Positions 11,741 to 22,505 of a DNA stretch of 64,000 nucleotides are shown here, piece by piece. The translations under genes and the position numbers were made by a program. Position 1 is the stretch's first letter, and each line of letters starts with the position of its first letter. Source of the DNA: Eupeodes corollae (lineage: Eukaryota; Arthropoda; Insecta; Diptera; Syrphidae); contig NC_079149.1 of the NCBI RefSeq assembly GCF_945859685.1, positions 68,838,991-68,902,990 on the forward strand, written 5' to 3'. The notes beneath the pieces are model-generated. The model did no database searches and was not told the DNA's origin. It was given only the letters and a program-made list of their open reading frames with translations.

Positions 11741-12350
11741 TTTTGTATGGATTTCCTTCCAAACGATTCAATTTTTTCGATTCGATTACTAACTTTGCGA
11801 AGGCCCCACCATAAGCAGCTGAATGTAGTATCAACTCGAGGAGGTGGGAAAGTTGCAATATCAGGCTCTTCCACTTCTACTTCTCTCGTCCGAAAAAAAA
11901 CAACCTATGAGATACTTGCAGAATTATCTACCAACAGACATGGCAATGGCACTGAACACTGAAGTTATGCATTGTGTCGTGTCGTGTCTAAGAGGCAGTA
12001 CATGAGCTCTTGGAGGCCCCTCCAAAGCGTTAGGCCTTATGTACGACAAGTCTCCCATGCCTTGGAGGACCACAGAGTGGCAGTGTTTCTTGTTTTTTGT
12101 TTTTGATACTTCGATAGTTGTCTAGCAATTACGTTTGCCGATTGAAGTGGTGGATGGAATCTTGACTAGGACTAAGACTTTTTTGCATTTAATGATGATG
12201 CTGTCGAAGTCGTTGCCCGTGATAGGATATTGTCTTCATCAACGTCATACTCAATGTCGTTGTCTAAGTCTTCACTTGTTCCTTCTTCAAAGCAGAAGCA
12301 GGTGCAATTGCTAATGATCCCGTTGATTGACAGTTTTATTTAATGTCGAT
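11741..12350. other. Less AT-rich segment of unknown nature
   Basis: Base composition here is clearly more balanced than on either side. A plus-strand frame at 11747-11962 (71 codons; contains RRPHHKQLNVVSTRGGGKV and STSTSLVRKKTTYEILAEL) and a minus-strand frame around 12150-12300 (acidic, DVDEDNI-like) are open for short distances, but neither matches a family I recognise. It could be a decayed transposon gene or an old exon. No splice signals or terminal repeats that would settle it were found. Confidence 0.3.
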
Positions 12351-12968
12351 TTGTCATACAAGCACACTATACTCAAATGAATACACCTGCGAAATAAAAA
12401 TTGGATTTGATAGGGTTCTTTGAAAATTATTACAATAAGAATATTATCATATTTATTATTCTAAAGAAATAATTTTGTAATCAAATATGAGTAAAGGTTT
12501 TTATTTTTGAAATGGGTAAGTACGTAAATTACCCAATGTTGAAATACCACTGGTTTGTTATCTTATCAATCAAATGAGTGTGATATTTCGATCGCTTTAA
12601 ATTGAACAAAGGAATTCCGTGTTTAGTAAAGTATTGAAAAGATAACATGAATTTTAAAAACAATTTAATCAAAATTAACAAAAGGTTTTTAATTTATATA
12701 ATATAAAAGTATTAAATAGGTTGATTTTTAGTTTCACAATCGTTACTAAATATCAAAATAAAATAAAGCAGTTTAGGGCTCAATTTATTGCTTGGATTAT
12801 TTTTTATTGATTTGCTTATGTTACTTATGTTATTATCTTTGAGTGGTCAGGAAAAATGTGTTTTTTATACAATTTATGACGTTGTTATAATGACACATTA
12901 CGATTGTAGTAATAATAATATTAATGCTTCCGCTGTAAACTCTAGTTCTCAATAAGGTTTTGCGCAGC
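12351..12968. other. AT-rich non-coding DNA
   Basis: No feature recognised. Confidence 0.5.
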
Positions 12969-13030
12969 CTAATTTATTTATTTATTCCGAAGGTCATTAA
13001 CTAATTGTATACAAGATTACAAGTAAGTTT
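12969..13030 (-). mobile_element. Probable LINE 3'-terminal fragment
   Basis: Read on the minus strand this segment reads TTGTATACAATTAGTTAATG, then CCTTCGGAATAAATAAATAA. This is the style of 3' UTR and (AATA)n tail found at the end of Jockey/CR1-group LINEs, similar to the tail at 3213-3229. No coding sequence precedes it that I can recognise, so the call rests on the tail alone. Confidence 0.35.
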
Positions 13031-13671
13031 GAAATACAATATTTCATTCTAATGTCTATCTTGTTTAAAACCCATGCTCAAATAAACATGGAATGTTGTT
13101 TCAACAATCCGTATAGGTAAACATTTAAAATATTGACTTACATATTTTGTATACGATAAAGTTATTGATCTGCAACACCGTTCTAAATTTATTAATAATG
13201 CAATCGATCATGGACTTATAGCTAGTTCTGTGTTCAATCTCATCTATATTAATAAACATAATTTACAGACTGATAAGTGATTAATTTCAAATAACGATTG
13301 ATTACTTCTCAATAATATGTAATAATACTTCTATGTACATATATGTACTTCTCAATAGATAGGCTATAAAAAAAGAAGGTGTTTTAAATACATATGAGGT
13401 AACCATTAAACAGGAACAAGTCAGTCAAAAGTTTGAACTCAGACCATCTAGAATATTTCGTTTACGTAAAACAGTTTATAAAATTGATTGTCTGAAAAAG
13501 TCAAAGCCTAGAGGCTTAACTCATTTTAAATAAAACTTGTTGGATATTTATATTTTTTGTGTGCATAATATCAAAAAGTTGTCTTAAAATTGTTTCTCCA
13601 AGTCATATATTTGTTCCAAATTCCATATATAAAGAATATTTAACTGGTTTCAATGTGTTAAAAAATATTAT
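13031..13671. other. AT-rich non-coding DNA
   Basis: No feature recognised. Confidence 0.5.
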
Positions 13672-13894
13672 ATAAAGGGTGATTTTTTAAAAGCTATAGG
13701 AAAGTTAAAAAAACACATATAATTTAAAAAAAAATGCATTTTTTTATAATTAGCGAACACTTAAAGTATTTTGTACAATTTTAAATTGCCAAAGACACGG
13801 TGTGAGCTTTTAATCGGTGTAAATTGATTTTTAATTCCTGAACATTGCAATTGCATTCCCAGAAGCGCAGGTATTACGGTTACATTTTTTGAGG

Positions 13895-14490
13895 GGAGGA
13901 ATGTAACTGACTGTTTCACCAGTAAAAATTGATTTTGGACTCAAATATCTATTCAAAACTGTAAGATCTTGGCCTTAAACTACTTTTATCTTTTAAAAGA
14001 TATTATTGTTAAAAAAAATTTACTTTCGACTCAAATAGCTTTTGTAAAATTAAAAATATTGTCTTCAAACTTTCTCACAGAAAATATTATTTTTGATATT
14101 CAGTAGTTTTTTTTTATAAAAATTCAACAGTCCTTTTTTTCATAAAAAAAAATAAAATCTACAAAAATTAGTATGCAAATTTGGTAAAAATTGATGTGCG
14201 GTTCTTGATATGAATTTATTTCATTCATCCAATTTGTGCAAATTTAAGAAAAGCTACTTCTATTGGTAAAAATTAGTTTTCGACTAAAAATCTGTTTAAC
14301 GAAACTAGATTTTCAAACTAAACTATTTGTTGATATGAAAGATATTATTGTTAATTTAAAAATTTTCAAGAGTAATTCAACTAACAACTTTTAAACCCAA
14401 TACAAAAACCTGCAAACTTTTAAACAAGACAAATCGACAGACGGGATGGGAAGTTATCAGTTTGGGTCGCATCCCCGTTAGAATTCCTAA
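13895..14490 (+). repeat. Dispersed repeat family RA, copy 1 (5'-truncated)
   Basis: It contains the internal RA units (GGACTCAAATATCTATTCAAAACT and related stretches) and the conserved 3' block: AAATCGACAGACGGGATGGG followed by AAGTTATCAG-TTTGGGTCGCATCCC, ending near 14476. The family ends in a short hairpin made by GGGATG and CATCCC. The microsatellite-bearing 5' part seen in the copies at 38849, 53630 and 61965 is absent. No coding capacity. Confidence 0.75.
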
Positions 14491-14659
14491 ACCCTTCTTT
14501 GTGTATTTACTGCAACATTTTTAAATGTTATATATTCATCTGGCTTCTTATGCATATATTTATACATAATATTATATTATAATATTGATAAAGGATTTTG
14601 AAAAAGTGCCAAAAGATTCACATTTATAATAGAATAACAAAGATTGAAACTCTTTTATT

Positions 14660-14913
14660 GATTAAAAGTAGTTTCGCTGATGACAGTACCCTCAGCTTTT
14701 CATATTCGTTTTAAGATTCCTTGTTCTTCGGATGTGGACTACCAACGGCAGCGTATGATAAGCTCATTAAATTCTGATCTTGACAGCATTGTCCAATGGG
14801 GAATCAAAAACCGTGTAGAATTTAATGCTTCGAAAACTCAATGCTGTCTACTGTCACAAAAGCGTAACCTTCCCCCAATGCCACTATCCATGAGTGGTAC
14901 TTGCATCGAGGAG
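14660..14913 (+). pseudogene. LINE-C ORF2, left part (reverse transcriptase palm)
   Basis: The catalytic block FADDSTLSFSYS is readable at 14673-14708. After a frame change it continues as QRMISSLNSDLDSIVQWGIK and VEFNASKTQCCLLSQKR, the segment after the palm in Jockey-group reverse transcriptases. The sequence stops abruptly at about 14913, where LINE-B begins, and resumes after LINE-B at about 16955. The left edge near 14660 is probably the 5' truncation point. Confidence 0.75.
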
Positions 14914-16852
14914 ACCATGGTTTGATACGCGTATTAAAAACTTAAAAAATAAAAGGAACAAAGCTTGGGTAAAATATAACATAACTAGAACTGACGATGA
15001 TTTCAGAACTTTCTTAATTCTAAAACAACTCTTTTCTGATTATTCTAACATTCTATATGACGATTACATTTGTAAAATAGAACATGGTATTAAATCTAAT
15101 CCAGATAGTTTCTGGAATTTCGTTAATAATAAAAGGAAAACATGTGGCTATCCGAATTCGATGTCAAATAATTCGTCAACTAGTCATGATCCAAAGATTA
15201 TTGCAAACATGTTTGCTAATCAATTCAAAGTAGCATTTGAAGAATCAGACTTTAATAATTCCTCTTCTTTTTCTTCTTCTTCTGACAGCTTTACTCATTT
15301 AAACGCAATTAATTTTGAAATAAGTGAAGACACAGTTGCTCAACATATTTTAAAACTCGATGAGTGCTTTACTCCAGGCCCCGATGGTGTTCCATCTTAT
15401 ATATTAAAAAAATGTGCTTCTTATTTGTCATATCCGTTATGTGTTCTCTTTAATGCATCCTTAAAAAGTTCAATTTTTCCTGTTATCTGGAAAAGTTCAT
15501 TTATTATTCCCATACACAAAAAAGGCCCAAAGAATGAAATAATGAACTATAGGCCCATTGCGAAACTATCTGTGATACCTAAACTGTTTGAGTCAATTGT
15601 GAGTAATGTTCTTTCTTTTCATTGTAGTTCTCTTATTTGTGATAGCCAGCATGGCTTTGTCAAAAAGAGATCCACTGTAACTAATTTATTTAACTTCGTG
15701 TCCTTTTGTCTAGATGTATTTGAAAAACGCGGGCAAGTTGATTGCGTATTTACTGACTTTAGTAAAGCCTTTGACAAGTTATGTCACAATACACTAATTC
15801 TTAAATTATACCATCTAGGATTTAACAACAATTTTATAAATTGGATTTCTTCATACTTAAAAAATCGTCGTTATTCTGTTTTGTTTCGTAATGAAAGTTC
15901 AATTCAATTTGTTGTCAATTCTGGCGTCCCTCAGGGCAGCCACCTAGGTCCTATTTTATTTGTTTTATTTATTAACGACTTGGTTTCAAACTTAAAAAAC
16001 TCGTCTGTCCTTATTTATGCTGATGACATTAAGCTTTTCAAAAGTATAAAATCCTCCTCTGACTGTTTATTATTACAAGAAGACTTAACAATATTTAGGG
16101 AATGGTGCAATAAAAACCGACTTGTTTTAAATGTTGACAAATGTAAAACTATGACTTTTACACGTAAAAAAATTCCGTTTTTGTACGACTATATGTTTGA
16201 TTCTTGTCCGTTATGTAAAGTTTCTATGTTTTCTGACTTAGGTATTATTCTAGATCCCAAATTATCATTTAATGATCATTTAAGTTATATAATTAAAAAA
16301 GCCAATAGGGTTCTTGGATTCATTAAAAGATTCGGTCGTGATTTTCGGGATCCTTATGTTCTTAAACTTCTATTTATTTCGTTTGTTAGACCAATTTTAG
16401 AATACGGCTGTGTGGTATGGTCACCTTATTACTCAATACATGTTTCAAGAATTGAAGCGATCCAAAAAAGGTTTCTGCGTTTCTGTCTTCGGTCTCCTCC
16501 ATGGGCAAGGGAAAATCTATTTCCTCCTTATTCTCAAAGACTAGCTTTGATCAGCCTCCCTTCTTTGACTAACCACAGAAAGTATTTACAATTTTGTTTT
16601 ATTGTTGGGATTATTAATGGTTCGATATCATTACCATCAGTTCTAAGTAAATTAAATTTCAGTTTCAGTCGTGCAAGTTTAAGGCGACAGCAACCTATTA
16701 TTCAAATATTTAGCAGATCAAACTATGGTGTATGTAGCCCTCTCAATCAGTTAATAACAATTTATAACGAATTTCATTTTTGTTTAGAATCTGTAAATGA
16801 TAATATAAAATGTAAACAATTTAAACTTATGTTTTTCAACAATATTGTATAA
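14894..16852 (+). CDS. LINE-B ORF2 fragment with open reverse transcriptase
   Basis: A 652-codon frame is open from 14894; the true element sequence starts near PWFDTRIKNLKNKRNKAW (about 14914), which lies between the endonuclease and reverse transcriptase domains, so the apparent start codon is borrowed from LINE-C. Reverse transcriptase blocks in order are PGPDGVPSYILKKC, IIPIHKKGPKNEIMNYRPIA, QHGFVKKRSTVTNLF, CVFTDFSKAFDKLCH, SGVPQGSHLGPILFVLFIND and the catalytic YADD at residues 375-378 (16016-16027). The thumb and C-terminal region follow. The whole stretch is intact without a stop, so this is the youngest-looking LINE here, but it lacks the endonuclease and cannot retrotranspose alone. 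It belongs to the Jockey/CR1 group. Confidence 0.88.
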   Translation: MVLASRRPWFDTRIKNLKNKRNKAWVKYNITRTDDDFRTFLILKQLFSDYSNILYDDYICKIEHGIKSNPDSFWNFVNNKRKTCGYPNSMSNNSSTSHDPKIIANMFANQFKVAFEESDFNNSSSFSSSSDSFTHLNAINFEISEDTVAQHILKLDECFTPGPDGVPSYILKKCASYLSYPLCVLFNASLKSSIFPVIWKSSFIIPIHKKGPKNEIMNYRPIAKLSVIPKLFESIVSNVLSFHCSSLICDSQHGFVKKRSTVTNLFNFVSFCLDVFEKRGQVDCVFTDFSKAFDKLCHNTLILKLYHLGFNNNFINWISSYLKNRRYSVLFRNESSIQFVVNSGVPQGSHLGPILFVLFINDLVSNLKNSSVLIYADDIKLFKSIKSSSDCLLLQEDLTIFREWCNKNRLVLNVDKCKTMTFTRKKIPFLYDYMFDSCPLCKVSMFSDLGIILDPKLSFNDHLSYIIKKANRVLGFIKRFGRDFRDPYVLKLLFISFVRPILEYGCVVWSPYYSIHVSRIEAIQKRFLRFCLRSPPWARENLFPPYSQRLALISLPSLTNHRKYLQFCFIVGIINGSISLPSVLSKLNFSFSRASLRRQQPIIQIFSRSNYGVCSPLNQLITIYNEFHFCLESVNDNIKCKQFKLMFFNNIV

Positions 16853-16954
16853 TAAATATAAATTATGATATTAGATATTATTAGATTATAAGAATTTTTT
16901 TAAATATTGTTAACGTTAGATTTTAACGAAGTAAATAAATTAAATTAAATTAAA
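14914..16954 (+). mobile_element. LINE-B, 5'-truncated insertion inside LINE-C
   Basis: The insert runs from the PWFD codons to the (AAATT)n tail at about 16931-16954. Sequences of a different LINE lie on both sides in the correct order and orientation. A clear target duplication was not found: a shared ACCA at the two junctions is too short to rely on. About 80 bp of AT-rich 3' UTR follow the stop codon. Confidence 0.8.
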
Positions 16955-17415
16955 CCAAACGGCTTTCAGTCCTACAAACCACTTGCTGTGAAGTGATCGA
17001 ATATTTAACAATTCCCATATATGAGCAGGTGCAGAAGAGAGCTCTAAAGATGATAGGTGACCGTTGTCTAACTGAAACTTTTGTATCTCTCGGGCACCGT
17101 GTCGTAAGGATTCATACCTGTCATTATCTTATCGCTACTTTCATAAGCAATGCTCTAATGAAATAGCCAGTTGAATTCGTCCCCTGAAACAATTCAACCG
17201 TAATACCCAATTTTCTAGGAATGCTCATCAGTTTATCTTTAAGCCCAGTTTCGGACGTACTGTAAATTATAGAGATTCTTTCTTTAGTCTCACCACACGA
17301 ATGTGGAATGGTTTACCACTCATTACAATGTGCAGACATTCAAAACCAATGTTCACCCGTATCTCATTTTTTATCCTATCCTCCCTTTCTAATTGCTTGC
17401 TCCGTGATTAATCAT
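16955..17415 (+). pseudogene. LINE-C ORF2, right part and 3' end
   Basis: At about 17026 the frame reads EQVQKRALKMIGDRCLTETF and VSLGHRVVRIHTCHYL, the segment after the palm. It breaks near 17165, and a C-terminal piece follows: RNAHQFIFKPSFGRTVNYRD and SFFSLTTRMWNGLPLITM. The RDSFF...RMWN-LP pattern is the usual C-terminus in this LINE group. The block between LINE-C's left part and here is partly missing, so LINE-C had a deletion in addition to being split. The same 3' end recurs at 19490-20015. Confidence 0.75.
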
Positions 17416-17603
17416 TATAAGGGTATTCATATCACCTTGAATGCGCGTATAATATAAAAAAAGTAAAGATCTCCTGTTAATGCTAGATATTTAAACGAAG
17501 CAATTGTTCATTGATTTTTTTTAATTTTGTAAGGAACTCTCCAATCTTATTGCTTTACAAGGTTGATTGTATGCAAGTTTTTTTTAGTTTTTACACATCA
17601 ACA

Positions 17604-17629
17604 GTAAAATTCTTCTAGAGGAATTTTAC
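17604..17629. repeat. 9-bp perfect hairpin
   Basis: GTAAAATTC (17604-17612) and GAATTTTAC (17621-17629) are exact reverse complements around an 8-nt loop that itself contains TCTAGA. Confidence 0.5.
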
Positions 17630-17762
17630 AACCTATAAAACGTTATGTTTTAAAAGACCTTGACTATGCTTATCGAATGTCCATGAACTTGAACGAGTCC
17701 ATACGCACAATTCTTCACCTCGAATTCCCACGCAAATAAATGTATTCTCCACCGCCATCACA

Positions 17763-17790
17763 GGCGCGACGACGTGGAGCGCGTCGCGCC
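17763..17790. repeat. GC-rich hairpin
   Basis: GGCGCGACG (17763-17771) and CGTCGCGCC (17782-17790) are exact reverse complements with a 10-nt loop, in an otherwise AT-rich region. It is stable enough to be structural in RNA or DNA, but no function is evident. Confidence 0.55.
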
Positions 17791-18874
17791 AAGTGACGCT
17801 GCTAACCCGTATGTGTTGCAACATTAATGGTACTCCGCACTTTAAGAGATGCTTATCGTCACAGACGCCATATATCTACATATATTTATCTTACAGCAAC
17901 AATTTCTTTTTGTTTGTGGTGTTCTACGACTTTAAAATAGTCAATTGTCGTGAGTTTTAAAAATAGATTCTCTTAAAAACACTCGTTTGTCATAGTTGTA
18001 GTTTATGTCGCACCCACCCTTTAACAATTGATAGATTTTTCGTTTACATTTTACTCCAAAATACACAAAACAATTTAAAAGAAAATAATTATATTCGTAT
18101 TTGCTATTTTTGCTTAGGTTTGTTTACAATTGTACCTATATACTTATCGCACTAAATGTCGACAAGACAGTCACATCGCACGTGCTTGAGATTTCTTAGG
18201 GAAATCGCACTACTAAAGTGACACCGCACTTTAAAGCCCAAAGAAGCAGTTGCAGTAGTACTGAAGACTCTTAAACGTGCAAACAAAACAAAATGCCTCA
18301 ATTTGCAGCAAGGCAATTCCAATTAGCATGTGGGATTTTTATAGGCAATTGTTATGTTTACTCGGGATATCAGCATTTAAATCCACGCAGTAATAAAGTT
18401 GACTCTGATGGTGTTTGCGAATAAATATAAACATAAAAATGTCTGTGCATTTGTTCACAAATATGTAAATTTATTCTGACGTTCGTATATATTGTTTTTT
18501 TATGGATAATATTTTGAATTTGGTTTTAGCTGTCAAGAGAAAAGTTCATTGTCACTTGGTTGTGAAAAAAGTAATGCACACCACAAAAACGGATATTCAA
18601 AATGTGTACTAAAAAGATAATTGGACAATTTAATAAAATAAATGGAGTATTATTTTTATTTACAGTAAATGTCTTGATATTTAAATTCTTTAATAATCTG
18701 CCAATAAATCAAAGATGGCAAGCAAGTTCTGGAAACAACTACTGATCAACGGAAGAAACGGCTCTTAACAACATCTTACCTATGATTTTACCCAATGATC
18801 ACAATTATCAGAAATGTTCATAACTTTAAAATGTATTTATCAAATTGACATCGCTTTCAATTCATAATTAAAAA

Positions 18875-19415
18875 GAGGCTGGAATGCGACCCAAACTTAT
18901 AACTTCCCATCCTGTCTATCGATTTGTCTTGCTTCAAACTTTGTAGGGTTGGGTTAATTGAATCATTCTTCAAAAAAAAAAAATACCAACAATATTTTTC
19001 ACATAAAGAATTAGTTTAGTTTAAAATAAATTTTTACCAACTTTTATTAAATTTTTTTGTTTAGATTTTAATTTTTTTTTGAAAAACTGTCAATTCGATT
19101 TTTCTCAATATGTTTCCAAATCTTGAAAACTACATATATTTCTTATAAAATAAAATTAGTTGAAAGTCATAATCTCAAATTTTTGAAAAGATATTTGAGT
19201 AGAAATTCAATTTTTACCAACTTTGAGTAATGTTTTTGTTTAGGTTTTTATTTTTTATAAAATGTTTCTCAAAATTTTACCAGATCTTAAAAACGTTATT
19301 TTTCGATGCACAAAATTGTTTTGGAGGTAAAAACATTTTTGATTCGTAACATTTTCGAGATGACAAATTATACATATTTTAAAAAACCGTTCACTGAATT
19401 CCATAAGAACATAAT
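18875..19415 (-). repeat. Dispersed repeat family RA, copy 2 (partial)
   Basis: In reverse orientation the conserved 3' terminus begins at about 18881 (GGAATGCGACCCAAACTTAT, the complement of the ...GTGGGTCGCATCC end). It is followed by internal RA units with the recurrent ATATTTGAGT and TTTTTACCAACTTT blocks. The 5' part with the microsatellite is missing. The right edge is estimated by comparison with the copy at 53630-54870. Confidence 0.7.
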
Positions 19416-19489
19416 TACCCATTTTCCCAATTTCTCGATTCTCCTGAGGTTTTTGCTAATTTTGTTTTCGTCGTTAAAATGTCCATAAC

Positions 19490-20015
19490 TATTATTGGGC
19501 GTGCTCCCTCCTTTCTACACTCACAGGTCAAATCAAGTTTCGATCCCATTCTTGCCTTGTGTACCAATAACTCTAACCTCTTCACAACTTAATGAATAAG
19601 GTAATACATATAAGCTTGGATTATTGCGTCATTATTGAAATTTGTCTAGAATCTTTTTTCATTGACAAGACGTCTGCTTGGAAGACACTACATCCACTAG
19701 CCAGTTGCATTCCACCCCTTAAACTATTCAGCCGTAGTACTTGCACAAGAATGCTTATCAGTTTACCCTTGAGCTCAATTTCGGGCATACTGTCAAGTAT
19801 AGAGATTCTTTCTTAAATGGCACATCGAGAATGTGGAATGCTTTGCCAACTCTGTTTTTCCCTAACATTTTGATGTTCAGAACTTTAAAACCAATATGCA
19901 CCGGAATCTCCTTTTAAATCCTTCCTTAGTTTCCTAACGCTCGCATTGTGATTAAATATTAACATACAAAGGGTATTACTTACCCCTTGAGTGCTTGTGA
20001 ATTATAAAAAAATCC
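19490..20015 (+). pseudogene. LINE-C family 3' fragment, second copy
   Basis: The C-terminal piece reads FGHTVKYRDSFLNGTSRMWN and then ALPTLFFP (about 19780-19860), homologous to the LINE-C end at 17225-17330. The following 3' region (AAGGGTATTACTTACCCC, then GTGAATTATAAAAAAA at about 20000-20013) matches the region after LINE-C. It is frameshifted and 5'-truncated. The similarity before 19690 is weak, so the left edge is approximate. Confidence 0.65.
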
Positions 20016-22329
20016 TTGTACACCAACACACACCTTCAAATTGATTTGTGATTTAGGATTGCAGCTCCTTTTGTGCTGTCCTAAATCGGTCGCCTGTCAT
20101 GACAACTTCCCAGTTAAGACTAAGCTGGCCAGAGTAAAATGACGTAAGATACCTTTCTCATTTCATTTATTACCAACTTTAGCTCTCAGTCTGAAAAAAA
20201 TTGATCTCCTTCTTCACGATAAGGCAACGTTCAGTATTTTACCAGGAGTCATGGTTATCTGTTCAAAGCCCTTAAGCCCTGATGCCAAGTGAGAAGGTGA
20301 TTATACTCACATGTGAGCATTTTGAACCCTCGGAAGTTGCCGACATTCTAGTTGACTGCATTAAAGAAGTTCTAGCAGATTCCACTCATCCTCAGCCAGT
20401 CTTAAATTTTCATAGTCTATTTTCACAACCTTGTTACCTACAGGACCTTGTTCTTTTTTTTGTTCGTTCGTGGACTTTTTGTAGATGAGTCCACGTTGTT
20501 TCTTGCGCTCTTGGATGTACCAAAAAATGTGAAAACTTGCCCAGCCGTTCTCAATTATTGGATTATATTATTCACACCATTTGTATAACAAACATAAAAA
20601 TAAAAAAGAAGTATTTTTGGAGCTTTTTCTATTTGTATTTTTTATAGTTAACTAACTTATTTAAATTTCGGTATAATTTTTGTTGTAGCATTTTAGCCTG
20701 CCACCTGTTGTCTGTTAGAAAAGCTTCACATTTAAGTATCACAATACATAATACAATTTGATTTCCTTGAGCTTTGTAAATTAAGTTTTTTGTTCACAAC
20801 TTTTTTTTGTTCATAACTTTTTCTTTTTTAATTAAATCAATAAAAGCCTGTATAGGAGATAAGAAGTTATATATTTCAATGTTCAAAGGAAAAATACAAG
20901 TTTGTCTATAAGTTATTGTTTACTTAAGTTATAGACAAACTTGTATTTAATATGTTGAAAATTGTTTTAATGTTTGAAAGATTTTTAAGGCTAATACCTG
21001 TAAATAGAAGAATGTTTTCTTTTATTAAGTTTATATAATTGAATTTCAGTTCATTCGATTAAAAGGCTTTAATGCAAATATTTGTTCACACAAACACCAC
21101 AAATACACTTAAAAAACTATAACTTTACTTAAATAGCAGCTGGTACTAGTAAAGGCGGTTCTGGCTTTTAAAACAAAATAGGGCCCTGTTTCGTACAAAA
21201 AATTCCTTTTGTGCTCTCTTTTTGATACAATAGTAATAATCATTATTTACTTAGTTTCTATTTTGACACTTTTTGACATTATAAATTTTCGATTGAAAAT
21301 TTTTACGGATCCCGAAAAAAATATTATCAAATGTTTTCATTACGCAAAATTGTATTTTCCACAACAAACGTATTTTGAAATTATTTTTTTTGACATTAGT
21401 ATTAGTTTTCGGTTACAATGGAATTCGTGAAAGTGTAGAATGACCTTTAGCTTTTGTGCATTCAGTTTACATTTAATTGTATGCTAATTCATTCTTTTAA
21501 AGCCAACACCAATTAATTAACGATTTTCCAATTGACTTCTTTTCTGCTTGGCACTTTCGTTGCAGCCGCACAGCTGGTCAACTATTTATTCACAGCAACT
21601 GTCACTTCAATAGATATATCAATTTATAGTAAAATGTATAATTCAATTAATATCCATTGAACTGCAGAATATTGTTGGTTGGCCTGTTCAATTGTTCATG
21701 TATTAGAATATTTCTTCTGAAATTGAATTACTATACTATATTGCATGACCATAACCGTATATACTATTTACATAGTTCATAACATTTTTTTTAAAAACAT
21801 TGATCGATTTATTTAAATTTACTTTATCTTAGTAACTGGAACTTCTTTTTAAAGAGAACAAATCCCTTAAGAGCTATGTCCAAAGTCATTTGCCAAGTAG
21901 GCCCATTTGTTTTCCTTTTTAAAGATTTTTCATTTTAAGTTTTTTTTTTTTAACATTTCATGCAGACATTTGTTATGCGATCACAGTTTTTACAAATAAT
22001 CACATAAAAACAAAGCTTGAAGTTGTTAAGTGTTTTGCATGTTATTAGATATTTATGAACAAAATATTTTAAACATAATAAATGTGAGCATAGAAAATAT
22101 TACATTAAGAAATTGGTGTTCCAAATCTTTTTCCCAATCTGAGGACGATTTGCCACTTAGATGAAACTTTTAGCACGATAAGGTTCCCAGATAATCTCTT
22201 AACTATCCCCCAATCTCAACCGGATTCAGAGTAAATCCGAAAAACACAATGGTTTTCAACAATAAACACTTTCTGGCTATTGAAACTACCAAAAAACATC
22301 GTTTTATTTTGAATCTGACTGATTCACTT
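20016..22329. other. Long non-coding stretch
   Basis: No gene or element recognised apart from a perfect 20-bp inverted repeat at 20892-20948. A short frame at 20282-20488 contains SEVADILVDCIKEVLADSTH and then loses any pattern. I do not recognise it, and upstream codons are closed, so it is not called. Confidence 0.45.
20892..20948. repeat. Perfect 20-bp inverted repeat, 17-nt loop
   Basis: AAATACAAGTTTGTCTATAA (20892-20911) is exactly complementary to the sequence at 20929-20948, with a 17-nt loop. An RNA from either strand would form a fully paired 20-bp stem. There is no target duplication or terminal motif that would make it a recognised mobile element. Confidence 0.8.
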
Positions 22330-22505
22330 AATTAAAATTTTAGCAATGAACATGGTTTAACATTCCCTAATGTTTTCAACATTTTCCAAAAATATATCTG
22401 GAAGCCAAAATATGGAATAAATCCTTATGGACACGTTCTTAACAATTTAAGATTTCTAGACGATATAGTTCTTATTTCTACAGAAGCTATCCACATTCAA
22501 GTCAT
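22330..22505 (+). pseudogene. RTE-like LINE-D, left part (reverse transcriptase)
   Basis: The frame at about 22380-22504 ends YGINPYGHVLNNLRFLDDIV then LISTEAIHIQVM. The LRF-x-DDIVLI pattern is the catalytic block of RTE-like reverse transcriptases (normally FADD; here one residue has changed to Leu). The match stops where the minus-strand LINE begins at about 22506 and continues at about 24150. The left edge is uncertain because the earlier sequence has decayed. Confidence 0.65.

Larger units (their letters stand above)
17416..18870. other. Non-coding stretch with one GC-richer island
   Basis: Mostly AT-rich, without a recognised gene. The segment 17690-17830 is strikingly GC-richer and contains a strong hairpin (separate entry). 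A minus-strand open frame of 63 codons covers it (17633-17824) but shows no domain. Confidence 0.45.

Noticed and set aside
20282..20488. 68-codon frame with SEVADILVDCIKEVLADSTH
   Set aside because: The coding-like part is only about 40 residues, ends in junk codons, and neither upstream nor downstream sequence supports an exon or a known domain.
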